A stretch of 64,000 bases of DNA, taken from the NCBI GenBank assembly GCA_023266095.1, contig JAHFRV010000001.1, forward strand, positions 1 through 64,000, in the 5' to 3' direction. Of this stretch, positions 11,897 to 20,100 are shown piece by piece. Origin of the DNA: Gammaproteobacteria bacterium. Lineage in GTDB: Bacteria; Pseudomonadota; Gammaproteobacteria; DRLM01. The position numbers were made by a program, and so were the translations under genes. The notes under the pieces are model-generated. The model was not told the DNA's origin. It saw nothing but the letters and a program-made list of their open reading frames with translations, and did no database searches. Within the stretch, counting starts at the first letter, position 1. Each line of letters begins with the position of its first letter.

Positions 11897-13087
11897 TCAC
11901 GGCGGTTCGGAGCCGATCTTATGGATACTCAAATCCGCCCCGTAATATTCTTCCTCCTGAGTGAGCCGCAAACCGAAAAAAAGTTTGAAAGCCCCATAAA
12001 CCAACAAGCCGCCGAGCAGCGCAACCACCACGCCCAGCAAAGTGCCGATCAGCTGTGACAGCAAGCTGATACCGCCTATCCCGCCCAAGGCCGTCCCGCC
12101 GAAAATTCCTGCGGCGATACCGCCCCATACCCCGCACAGGCCATGCAGCGGCCACACACCCAGCACGTCGTCGATCCTCCATTTGTTCTGGGTCAAGGTA
12201 AAGGCCCACACGAACAAAGCACCCGCCACCGCGCCGGTCACCAAGGCCCCCACCGGGTGCATCAAATCGGAGCCGGCGCACACCGCCACCAAACCGGCCA
12301 GCGGCCCGTTATGCACGAAACCGGGATCGTTTCGTCCGACCAGCAAGGCCGCCAGCACGCCACCCGCCATCGCCATCAAGGAATTGATCGCCACCAATCC
12401 ATTGACCGCCTCCACACTCTGCGCCGACATGACATTGAAACCGAACCAACCCACCGTGAGTATCCACGCCCCCAAGGCCAGGAAAGGAATACTCGACGGG
12501 GGATGCGCCGACATCTGCCCGTCCTTGCCGTAACGGCCGTGCCGCGCGCCCAGCAACAGCACAGCGACCAAACCCAACCAGCCGCCCATGGCATGGACCA
12601 CCACCGAACCGGCGAAATCGTGGAAACGCGCACCGAATTGCGCCTCAAGCCAAGCTTGAACCCCAAAGTTACTGTTCCAGGCGATGCCTTCAAAGAAGGG
12701 ATAAACCAGTCCCACCAGCAGGGCCGTGGCCCCCAGCTGCGGGTAAAATTTGGCGCGCTCCGCGATGCCGCCGGAGATGATGGCGGGAATGGCGGCGGCG
12801 AAGGTCAGCAGGAAAAAGAACTTCACCAGATCATAGCCGCTCTTTTCCACCAGCGTGGGCGCACCAGTCAAAAAGGAAACCCCGTAGGCGACGCCGTAGC
12901 CGATAAAAAAATACGCCAGGGTCGACACGGCGAAGTCGGCGATGATCTTCACCAGCGCGTTGACTTGGTTCTTCTTGCGCACCGTACCCACCTCCAAAAA
13001 GGCGAAGCCGGCGTGCATGGCCAGCACCATGACCGCGCCCATCAAGATAAACAATACATCACCACCGGATTTAAACGCGTCCATCAT
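11897..13087 (-). CDS. amt: Ammonium transporter, Amt family
   Basis: A roughly 396-residue membrane protein with about 11 helices. Amt signatures include [13 protein letters not shown] (the Asp and the first pore His) and [11 protein letters not shown] (the second pore His). It conducts ammonium across the inner membrane. The start is the ATG at 13087, preceded by AAGGGAG; the longer frame lacks support. A near-perfect sigma-54 promoter lies just upstream, so NtrC-type nitrogen control is likely. No glnK (PII) gene is adjacent, which is unusual because amtB is often coupled to glnK. Confidence 0.95.
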   Translation of the reverse strand: MMDAFKSGGDVLFILMGAVMVLAMHAGFAFLEVGTVRKKNQVNALVKIIADFAVSTLAYFFIGYGVAYGVSFLTGAPTLVEKSGYDLVKFFFLLTFAAAIPAIISGGIAERAKFYPQLGATALLVGLVYPFFEGIAWNSNFGVQAWLEAQFGARFHDFAGSVVVHAMGGWLGLVAVLLLGARHGRYGKDGQMSAHPPSSIPFLALGAWILTVGWFGFNVMSAQSVEAVNGLVAINSLMAMAGGVLAALLVGRNDPGFVHNGPLAGLVAVCAGSDLMHPVGALVTGAVAGALFVWAFTLTQNKWRIDDVLGVWPLHGLCGVWGGIAAGIFGGTALGGIGGISLLSQLIGTLLGVVVALLGGLLVYGAFKLFFGLRLTQEEEYYGADLSIHKIGSEPP

Positions 13088-13118
13088 GTCTCCCTTTGAA
13101 CAGTTTTGCACAATAGCG

Positions 13119-13134
13119 AGCAATAAATGCACCA
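13119..13134 (-). promoter_or_regulatory. Sigma-54 (RpoN) promoter of amt
   Basis: Read on the minus strand this is TGGTGCATTTATTGCT. It fits the RpoN consensus TGGYRYRN4TTGCW at every defined position, with GG at -24 and GC at -12 separated by 10 bases. Transcription would start near 13108, about 20 bases before the amt ATG. Sigma-54 control of ammonium transporters is well established in proteobacteria. I did not find a convincing NtrC dyad upstream. Confidence 0.85.
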
Positions 13135-13275
13135 AAATAGACGATTATAATTATCAATTAGTTAAACAATATCTCAGCGCTATAAACGCCCTGAAAGCAC
13201 CGTATAAGCGCGATAAATACGCATAACGCTCTAGTTTGGGGCGGAACACGCCAAAAGCCCGCTTGGAAATTTGTG

Positions 13276-13310
13276 CTTGCCAAAAACAAAATTACTGTAT
13301 AAAAATACAG
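13276..13310 (+). promoter_or_regulatory. lexA promoter with perfect SOS box
   Basis: CTGTATAAAAATACAG (13295-13310) is CTGT-N8-ACAG, the gammaproteobacterial LexA box, with both half-sites intact. A -10-like TATAAA (13298-13303) lies inside the box and a -35-like TTGCCA (13277-13282) upstream, so bound LexA would block RNA polymerase. This is the expected autoregulation of the lexA operon. Confidence 0.93.
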
Positions 13311-13327
13311 CTCCTCAGGAGAACACC

Positions 13328-13942
13328 ATGTCAGAACTGACCCGCCGCCAAACTGAAATTCTACAGATGATTCGGGCACGCATGGAGGATGCCGGCCTTC
13401 CTCCCACCCGTGCCGAGATCGCCGAGAAATTCGGATTCCGCTCAGCCAACGCCGCCGAAGAACACCTGCGCACGCTGGAGCGCAAAGGTCACATCGAGAT
13501 CCTGCGCGGCACTTCCCGCGGCATCCGCCTGCTGCAAACCCAGAGCGGCCTGCCGCTGATCGGGCGGGTCGCGGCGGGCAACCCCATTCTCGCCGAACAA
13601 CATATCGAAACCCATTACCAGATCGACGCCAGTCTTTTTCAACCACGCGCCGATTACCTGCTGCGGGTACGCGGCCTGAGCATGCGTGACGCCGGCATAC
13701 TCGACGGCGACTTGCTCGCCGTGCACCGCACCACCGAGGTCCACCACGGCCAGATCGTGGTCGCCCGGCTCGACGATGAAGTCACCGTCAAACGTCTGGA
13801 CCGCCGCCGCGGTGAAAAATACGCGCTGCGCCTGCTGCCGGAAAACCCGGATTTCGCCCCTATTGAAGTGGACCTGCGCTATCAGCCCCTGGTCATCGAA
13901 GGCCTGGGCGTGGGCGTCATACGCCAAGGAAGCCCTTTATGA
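13328..13942 (+). CDS. lexA: SOS response repressor/autoprotease LexA
   Basis: LexA represses DNA-damage genes and cleaves itself when RecA filaments form. The 204-residue protein begins with a winged-helix DNA-binding domain ([30 protein letters not shown]). The Ala-Gly cleavage site is in RVAAGNP, the catalytic Ser in [10 protein letters not shown] and the catalytic Lys in VTVKRL. The ATG at 13328 is preceded by CAGGAG; the longer frame to 13271 runs into the promoter. It overlaps the next gene by ATGA. Confidence 0.98.
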   Translation: MSELTRRQTEILQMIRARMEDAGLPPTRAEIAEKFGFRSANAAEEHLRTLERKGHIEILRGTSRGIRLLQTQSGLPLIGRVAAGNPILAEQHIETHYQIDASLFQPRADYLLRVRGLSMRDAGILDGDLLAVHRTTEVHHGQIVVARLDDEVTVKRLDRRRGEKYALRLLPENPDFAPIEVDLRYQPLVIEGLGVGVIRQGSPL

Positions 13943-14613
13943 GCAACCTGCACAACAGCCTCGATACTGCCTCGCCATTCACGTTCCGGCACGGCGGAGA
14001 CCCGCGCCCCGTCCCGGCCGGCCTGCCCACCGGCTATCCTGCCCTCGACGCCGCGTTGCCCGGCGGCGGCTGGCCCCTCGGCGCGCTGACCGAGATCGTG
14101 TATCACCAAACCGGCAGCGACGAACTCAGCGTGGCCCTGCCCGCCCTGGCGCGGCTCAGCCAAGAAGGTCGCTGGCTGGCCTGGATCGCGCCGCCCCATA
14201 TCCCCATCGCCCCCACCCTGGCTGCTCATGGCGTCAACCTATCCCGCATATTGCTGGTCCATCCCCGTCCCGGCAGTGATGGCTTGCGCACGGTGGAAAT
14301 GGCGCTGCGTGCCGGCACCTGCGGCGCGGTTCTGGCTTGGCCCGCCGGCGGCGATGAATCCACCCTGCGCCGCTTGCAAGAAGCCGCCGCGGCCAGCAAG
14401 GCGTGGTGTTTGCTGTTTCGTGACGCACATACCGCGCGTCCGCCCGCGGCGGCGGTGGGGCTGCGGGTGGAAACCGCGCGGGACGGCCGGTCGGCGCAAA
14501 TACTCAATCATGCCAGCGGTCCGGCCGGGCAGCACATCCAGCTTGAACTGGCGTCTCGTCCCGCTGGCGATAACTCGGAGATCTTGAGAAGTGTGCCCAC
14601 GCTGCGGCATTAG
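13939..14613 (+). CDS. ImuA/SulA-like SOS protein
   Basis: A 224-residue protein overlapping lexA by ATGA and so under the same SOS box. [20 protein letters not shown] near residue 30 is typical of the ImuA/SulA-like branch of the RecA-like superfamily, in which Walker motifs are degenerate. In many proteobacteria lexA is followed by imuA-imuB-dnaE2, a mutagenesis cassette; in pseudomonads lexA is followed by a cell-division inhibitor called SulA from the same broad family. Here no imuB or dnaE2 follows. The role is therefore either division arrest or accessory function for translesion synthesis encoded elsewhere; sequence alone does not decide. Confidence 0.8.
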   Translation: MSNLHNSLDTASPFTFRHGGDPRPVPAGLPTGYPALDAALPGGGWPLGALTEIVYHQTGSDELSVALPALARLSQEGRWLAWIAPPHIPIAPTLAAHGVNLSRILLVHPRPGSDGLRTVEMALRAGTCGAVLAWPAGGDESTLRRLQEAAAASKAWCLLFRDAHTARPPAAAVGLRVETARDGRSAQILNHASGPAGQHIQLELASRPAGDNSEILRSVPTLRH

Positions 14614-14970
14614 ACCGGCTCGTACGATATTACCCCACTTCGGGTACCGCGAGCTTCAGCCAAGTAAGGACAACGTGGAGTAAATACTTCCAATTCGCAT
14701 ATTTTTTAAGGTGTAGTGACGGCAAGACTGATGAGAACGGTAAACCGGAGGTTTGGCGCATCCTCTGCGCCGACTGAGCGCCTCAGACGGCTCATCGATA
14801 CAACGAAACCCGGAAGCCTTGCTGGAACAAGTGAATTCAAACTCGATCGGGCACGGGATATTTTTAACCGCGCTATACCTGAATTAGCGTTGTGACTAAA
14901 ACGCCGATACACGATTTACTGCAACATCGGCGGACAAGATGCGATGCCGCCTACGCAGAGTGCGTGTTAA
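14614..14970. other. Intergenic region between imuA-like gene and chrA
   Basis: About 355 bases with lower GC than the neighbours. A 68-codon minus-strand frame (14706-14912) has no recognisable features, a poor start context and no ribosome binding site. No hairpin with a T-run was found, so how the lexA transcript ends is unclear. I see no supported gene here. Confidence 0.4.
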
Positions 14971-16323
14971 TCACACCCCCGCCAAGCGCACGCCCAAGCC
15001 TATCACGGCGCAGGCCGCGATGACGGCAATCACTCCCAACCTGAAACGGAACAAGGCGAGCAAGGCCAGAATACCGATCACCGCGGCCACGCCATCGAAC
15101 GACCCGGCGAAACCTTGCGGCCAGAACACGTGATAAGCAAAGAACAGAGCGAGATTGACGATGACCCCCACCACCGCGGCGGTGATGGCGCTGAGCGGGG
15201 CGGTGAATTTAAGGTCGTCGCGGGTCGATTCGACCCAAGGTCCGCCCAGCAGGATAAACAGGAACGACGGCAGAAAGGTGAAATACGTCGCGACCAGCGC
15301 GCCCACCGCCCCGGCCAGCACCAGCCCTTCGGGCCCGAACACCTGGTGCTGCCACGCCCCCACGAAACCGACGAAGGCCACCACCATGATCAGCGGGCCC
15401 GGCGTGGTCTCGCCGAGGGCCAGGCCGTCGATCATTTGCGTCGCGCTCAACCACTGGTGGTGTTCGACCCCGCCTTGATACACATAGGGCAACACCGCAT
15501 AGGCGCCGCCGAAGGTCAGCAAGGCGGCCTTGGTGAAGAACCAGCCCATTTGCGTGAAGGTGGCCTGCCAACCGAACCACGCCAGCAACATACCCATGCC
15601 GCCCAGCCAGCAGGCCGCCCCCACCGCGCCGTAACGCAGCATGCGCGCCCGCGAGTGGCGGGCATGGGCGGGAATCAGCGTATCGTCGTCGATCAGGGCC
15701 GGGGCAGCGGCTTGGACCTTACCGCCGCCGTGGCCAGCGCCGATATGGAACCGCTCCGGCGCGAGACGGCCACCCAACCAGCCGATGATGGCCGCGCCGA
15801 GTATGATGGCCGGAAATGGCAACTTAAATATAAAAAGGCCGACGAAGGCCAACACCGCGACCGCCCACAACACGCCGTTTTTCAACACCCGTGAACCGAT
15901 GCGGTAAGCCGCGAACAACACGATGGCCGTCACCGCCGGCTTGATGCCGTACAACACCCCCGCCACAGCGGGCACGTCGCCGAAGGCCAGGTACAACCAG
16001 GACAGCACGATCAAGATCAGCAGCGAAGGCAGCACAAACAGCGTACCCGCGACGATGCCGCCCCAACTGCCGTGCAACAGCCAGCCGATGTAGGTCGCGA
16101 GTTGCTGCGCCTCGGGTCCGGGCAGCACCATGCAATAATTGAGAGCATGCAGAAAGCGTTTTTCGGAAATCCAACGGCGGCGCTCCACCAGTTCCTGGTG
16201 CATGACGGCAATCTGGCCGGCCGGCCCACCGAAGCTGATGAATCCCAGCTTCAACCAAAAACGCAAAGCCTCTGCGCGGGAGACGCTGGCAACTGGCGGC
16301 TTGGACATGGGGTCATGAGTCAT
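14971..16323 (-). CDS. chrA: Chromate transporter, CHR family (two-domain ChrA)
   Basis: A 450-residue membrane protein with two homologous halves, as in full-length ChrA. The conserved block [19 protein letters not shown] near residue 30 and its counterpart [13 protein letters not shown] in the second half are CHR-family signatures. Characterised members export chromate using the proton motive force, but many chromosomal homologues have untested substrates. The chosen ATG (MTHDPMSK) has no strong Shine-Dalgarno; Met6 at 16308 is an alternative. It stands alone on the minus strand. Confidence 0.92.
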   Translation of the reverse strand: MTHDPMSKPPVASVSRAEALRFWLKLGFISFGGPAGQIAVMHQELVERRRWISEKRFLHALNYCMVLPGPEAQQLATYIGWLLHGSWGGIVAGTLFVLPSLLILIVLSWLYLAFGDVPAVAGVLYGIKPAVTAIVLFAAYRIGSRVLKNGVLWAVAVLAFVGLFIFKLPFPAIILGAAIIGWLGGRLAPERFHIGAGHGGGKVQAAAPALIDDDTLIPAHARHSRARMLRYGAVGAACWLGGMGMLLAWFGWQATFTQMGWFFTKAALLTFGGAYAVLPYVYQGGVEHHQWLSATQMIDGLALGETTPGPLIMVVAFVGFVGAWQHQVFGPEGLVLAGAVGALVATYFTFLPSFLFILLGGPWVESTRDDLKFTAPLSAITAAVVGVIVNLALFFAYHVFWPQGFAGSFDGVAAVIGILALLALFRFRLGVIAVIAACAVIGLGVRLAGV

Positions 16324-16666
16324 TAAAAACGTTCATAAGTGGCGCGCGGGCTTGCATCCGTTACGCAGCGATGGAGGCGATGCGCGCCTAATGCTGCCAG
16401 TCGTCCAGCGAAACGACAACCCTACACGACTTGCCCTTCCCTTAATACCCGGCTTCGAGATAGAATGCGCGCCGATCGTCGGCTATGAGGCCGGTGAGAG
16501 ATATCCCGGCCAACCTTCAGTTTGGGGTTCGCAGTCATCCCGTAATCCCGAGTCTCCGGGATCAGTTTCCCACCAACGCAGCACACCTCCCCGCACACCG
16601 GCCATGAGTTGGCGCGTGGCGCTGTGCGGAAACGGGCGTATGCAGCACCTCCGGATTTACCACACT
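16324..16666. other. Intergenic region chrA / GH17-GT2 gene
   Basis: About 340 bases between divergent genes. The plus-strand frame of the glycosyltransferase is open through here but encodes low-complexity, proline- and serine-rich sequence without family similarity, so it is treated as leader. Promoters for both genes should lie here; none could be placed confidently. Confidence 0.4.
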
Positions 16667-19342
16667 ATGCGCGCATCCAGTTTCACTATTCTGATTTTAG
16701 TGGTCGCGGCCAATCTAGTGCTGTGGGCCAGCCTCAACCGGCCGCAACCGGCAGCGACCTGGACCGGGGTCATCAACGGCGTCTCCTTCAGCCCTTACCA
16801 TCGCGACGACGACCCGCTGCAAGAACATTACCCCACCGCGCAGGAAATCGACACCGACCTCAAACTCATCGCCACCAAAGTGCACAAGGTGCGCACCTAT
16901 TCCTCGACCGACGGCCTGGAAACCATTCCCAGCCTCGCGCAAAAACACGGCCTCACCGTCACCGCCGGCGCATGGCTGGACAAAGATACCGCCAATAACA
17001 GCTTGGAAATCGCCAATCTCATCAGGAACGCGCGCCAGTTCAGCAATATCGACCGGCTGATCGTCGGCAACGAAGCCGTGCTGCGCGGCGATCTCACCAT
17101 CGACCAACTCGCCACTTATCTCAAACAAGTGCGCAAACAGACCAAACTGCCGGTAAGCACCGCCGAACCCTGGCATGTGTGGATCAAACACCCCGAGCTC
17201 GCGAAAAACGTCGATTTCATCGCCGCCCATATTTTGCCTTACTGGGAAGGCGAGCCTGCCGACACCGCCATCGATTTCGTCGCGGAGCGCTACCGGCAAC
17301 TGCAAAGCGCATTTCCCGGCAAGCCCATTCTGATCGCCGAGGTGGGCTGGCCCAGCGACGGTAACCGCCTGCAATCCGCGCGCGCCTCCCTCGCCGCCGA
17401 AGCCCAATTCATCCGGCAGTTCCTCAATCTGGCCCAGGAGGAACAGTTCGATTACTTCATCATGGAAGCTTTCGATCAACCGTGGAAACAGGCCTTTGAA
17501 GGCACGGTAGGCGCGCATTGGGGGCTTTACGATGTGGAACGCCGCGAGAAATTCGCCATGTCCGGCCCCATCGTCGCCAACCCGCACTGGCCGCTCGAGG
17601 CCGCCGCCGCGGCGCTGCTCGCCCTGTTGCCGATGATTTGGTTTTTGATGCGCTGGCGCGATCTGCGCGCGCGCGGCCGGCTGTTCTTCGCCCTGCTCAT
17701 CCAGAGCGTGGCCTGCGCGCTGACGCTCAGCGCCTTCGCGCCCTTCACCGAAGATCTCTCGCTGCTGGGCACCGTGGCCTGGGGCGTGTTGCTGCCGGCG
17801 CAGATCGCACTGTACGCCGTCATCCTCATCAACGGCCTCGAACTGGTGGAAATGTCCTGGCTGCGGCGTTTCAAACGGCAGTTCACCGCGCTGCATCCCG
17901 CGCCCGAACACCCGTTGCCCAAAGTCTCGCTACACCTCGCCATCTGCAACGAACCGCCCGACCTTGTTAAGCAAACCTTAGCCAGTCTCGCGGCCCTCGA
18001 TTACCCAGATTTTGAAGTGCTGGTGATCGACAACAACACCAAAGATTCCGCGGTGTGGCGGCCGGTGGCGGAATACTGCGCCGAACTCGGACCGCGTTTC
18101 CGTTTCTTCTCGCTGGGCCAGTGGCCGGGCTACAAGGCCGGCGCGCTCAATTTCGCCCTGAAGGAAACCGCGGCGGACGCCGCGATCATCGGCGTGGTGG
18201 ACAGCGATTATCTCGTGCGGCGCGACTGGCTGCGCAGCCTCGTTCCGTATTTCGAACGCGAACCGGTGGCCTTCGTGCAGGCGCCGCAGGATCACCGCGA
18301 ATGGGAAGGCGACCGCTTCAAGGAGATGATCAACTGGGAATACGCCGGCTTCTTCCACATCGGCATGGTGCACCGCAATGAGCGCAACGCCATCATTCAA
18401 CACGGCACCATGACCTTGATCCGCCGCGCGGCGCTCGAAGAGCTGAACGGCTGGTCCGAGTGGTGCATCTGCGAAGACGCCGAACTGGGTCTGCGCCTCT
18501 TCGAACGCGGCTACGAATCGGTCTACGTCAACGACGTCTTCGGCAAGGGTCTCACCCCGCATTCCTACGCCGGCTACAAAGGCCAGCGTTTCCGCTGGGC
18601 CTACGGCGCCGTACAAATCCTCAAACGCCATTCGCGCCAACTGTGGTCCGGCAAAGACAACCAACTGACCGCCGGCCAGCGTTACCACTTCCTCAGCGGC
18701 TGGCTGCCGTGGTTCAGCGACGGCCTGCACGTGGTGTTCACCGCCGCGGCGATGTTCTGGACGCTGGGTCTGTTACTGGCGCCGGCGCATGTGCAGTTTC
18801 CGTTATGGGCTTTTCTGGTGCCGATCCTCGCGGTGTTCGCCTACAAACTGCTGCACGCGCTGTGGCTGTACAGCCTGCGGGTACCCTGCACGCTCTCGCA
18901 GCGGATCGGCGCCGCCATCGCCGGCATGTCGCTGACTCACACCATAGGCCGCGCCATGATTCAAGGCCTGTTCACCTCCGGCCAGCCTTTCTTGCGCACG
19001 CCCAAGGCCGAAGACAAACCCGCACTGATACGCGGCTTGGCCATGGCTCGCGAAGAGTTATTCATGCTGGTGGGCTTAATCATTTCCGCCGGCGCGGTGT
19101 TGAGCGTCTACGGCGTGAACCATGAAGAGGCCATGTGGTGGACAGTCGTGCTGACCGTGCAATCCGTGCCCTATGTCGCGGCCCTTTATTGCTCGCTGAT
19201 CAATGCGCTGCCCACCCGCAATAAGCAAGCTGCGGCTGTGCCGGCGCCGGCCACAGCGCTGCAACACGGCCCGCTGCTCGAAACCACTAGCGCGCCGGTG
19301 CTCGTGGAAGGTTTTAAAACCGCACGGCAAGAAGCGGCATAA
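16667..19342 (+). CDS. Fused GH17 glycosidase/transglycosidase and GT2 beta-glucan synthase
   Basis: An 891-residue membrane protein combining two enzymes. After an N-terminal membrane helix (about 5-25) comes a GH17 domain with the acid/base Glu136 in VGNEAVLR and nucleophile Glu225 in IAEVGWPS. Two or three helices follow, then a cytoplasmic GT2 domain with DSD in VVDSDYLV, the ED motif in WCICEDAELGLRLF and QRFRW (about residue 640). C-terminal helices complete it. The order resembles NdvB-like beta-1,3-glucan synthases that make cyclic or branched periplasmic glucans. GT2 makes and exports the chain; GH17 would cut and branch or cyclise it outside the membrane. I chose the ATG at 16667; ATG 16640 is possible. 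No other exopolysaccharide genes are adjacent. Confidence 0.9.
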   Translation: MRASSFTILILVVAANLVLWASLNRPQPAATWTGVINGVSFSPYHRDDDPLQEHYPTAQEIDTDLKLIATKVHKVRTYSSTDGLETIPSLAQKHGLTVTAGAWLDKDTANNSLEIANLIRNARQFSNIDRLIVGNEAVLRGDLTIDQLATYLKQVRKQTKLPVSTAEPWHVWIKHPELAKNVDFIAAHILPYWEGEPADTAIDFVAERYRQLQSAFPGKPILIAEVGWPSDGNRLQSARASLAAEAQFIRQFLNLAQEEQFDYFIMEAFDQPWKQAFEGTVGAHWGLYDVERREKFAMSGPIVANPHWPLEAAAAALLALLPMIWFLMRWRDLRARGRLFFALLIQSVACALTLSAFAPFTEDLSLLGTVAWGVLLPAQIALYAVILINGLELVEMSWLRRFKRQFTALHPAPEHPLPKVSLHLAICNEPPDLVKQTLASLAALDYPDFEVLVIDNNTKDSAVWRPVAEYCAELGPRFRFFSLGQWPGYKAGALNFALKETAADAAIIGVVDSDYLVRRDWLRSLVPYFEREPVAFVQAPQDHREWEGDRFKEMINWEYAGFFHIGMVHRNERNAIIQHGTMTLIRRAALEELNGWSEWCICEDAELGLRLFERGYESVYVNDVFGKGLTPHSYAGYKGQRFRWAYGAVQILKRHSRQLWSGKDNQLTAGQRYHFLSGWLPWFSDGLHVVFTAAAMFWTLGLLLAPAHVQFPLWAFLVPILAVFAYKLLHALWLYSLRVPCTLSQRIGAAIAGMSLTHTIGRAMIQGLFTSGQPFLRTPKAEDKPALIRGLAMAREELFMLVGLIISAGAVLSVYGVNHEEAMWWTVVLTVQSVPYVAALYCSLINALPTRNKQAAAVPAPATALQHGPLLETTSAPVLVEGFKTARQEAA

Positions 19343-19440
19343 GTTCGAACATTATTTGGACGGCGCCGGCTGAGGTCGGGCCCGGGCCAATGCGTGAATA
19401 CCCGCCGTCCGTTCCGTCCTTGCTTGAACTGTTTCTTTTA

Positions 19441-19469
19441 GATACCCGACTGACGGTATCGTTTTTTTT
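19441..19469 (+). terminator. Rho-independent terminator after the GH17-GT2 gene
   Basis: GATACC (19441-19446) pairs with GGTATC (19455-19460) around an 8-base loop, followed by G and eight T residues. It lies about 100 bases after the stop codon of the glucan synthase and before the promoter of the next gene. Confidence 0.75.
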
Positions 19470-19525
19470 ATTCCGTCGTCGATCCGAGACATTTCTTTAC
19501 CGCTCGCGTCGTCTTCGCGCGACAT

Positions 19526-19554
19526 TTGACAAGCCGCTTCCCACTGCCTAATGT
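19526..19554 (+). promoter_or_regulatory. Sigma-70 type promoter of the small periplasmic protein gene
   Basis: A consensus TTGACA (19526-19531) and TAATGT (19549-19554) are separated by exactly 17 bases. Transcription would start near 19561, giving a leader of about 135 bases before the ATG at 19696. The leader has no structure that I recognise as a riboswitch. Confidence 0.75.
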
Positions 19555-19695
19555 GATATGGCATTCAGCAAGGGAATGTTTCCACCTCGGCAAGCCATTC
19601 CGCGCATTACCCTCTGTTCACTCACCTTCACTGAGCGCAGCTTGCAAGGTGGAATCGTCAAACGTGATATTTCCACACATCCACAGGAGACACTC

Positions 19696-19953
19696 ATGAG
19701 AAAATTCTTAGCGATGACCGTGCTTGCCGGCAGCATGACGGCGTTGTCCGGACTGGCGTTCGCGGATGACGACTTCAAAGGTACTTTGGTGAAAATCGAC
19801 GGCGAGTTCTATGTCGTCAAAGACAAAAATGGCGTGGAGCACCGCGCCCACTTTGACGCCACCACCAAGAAAAAAGGCGACATCAAAGAAGGCGGCATGG
19901 TCGAAATCCATGTCAAGGACGGACACACCACCAGCATCGAAGTAGACAAGTAA
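19696..19953 (+). CDS. Small periplasmic protein of unknown function
   Basis: An 85-residue product with a cleavable signal peptide (MRKFLAMTVLAGSMTALSGL, cleavage probably after AFA at about residue 23). The mature domain of about 60 residues is highly charged: DDDFKGTLVKIDGEFYVVKD, then GDIKEGGMVEIHVKDG. The pattern of alternating strands resembles small beta-barrel folds of the SH3/OB type, but I do not recognise a family. CAGGAG precedes the ATG at good spacing, and the upstream promoter is near consensus, so it is probably well expressed. Confidence 0.8.
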   Translation: MRKFLAMTVLAGSMTALSGLAFADDDFKGTLVKIDGEFYVVKDKNGVEHRAHFDATTKKKGDIKEGGMVEIHVKDGHTTSIEVDK

Positions 19954-20100
19954 GCAAGCAGTCCAGAGCGGTGCGGATGCCCTCCGCACCGCCTCTTGCA
20001 CCTGACGGCCCAGCGCGGTCCAACAGTCCGGCCATCAACCCGATCAAACATCCCTATTGCAAGAACCTCGTCAGAAAAACCGTCAAACTTCGACTTACCT

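Noticed and set aside
14706-14912. 68-codon minus-strand frame between the imuA-like gene and chrA
   Set aside because: No ribosome binding site, no recognised motifs, and the region looks like degraded non-coding sequence.
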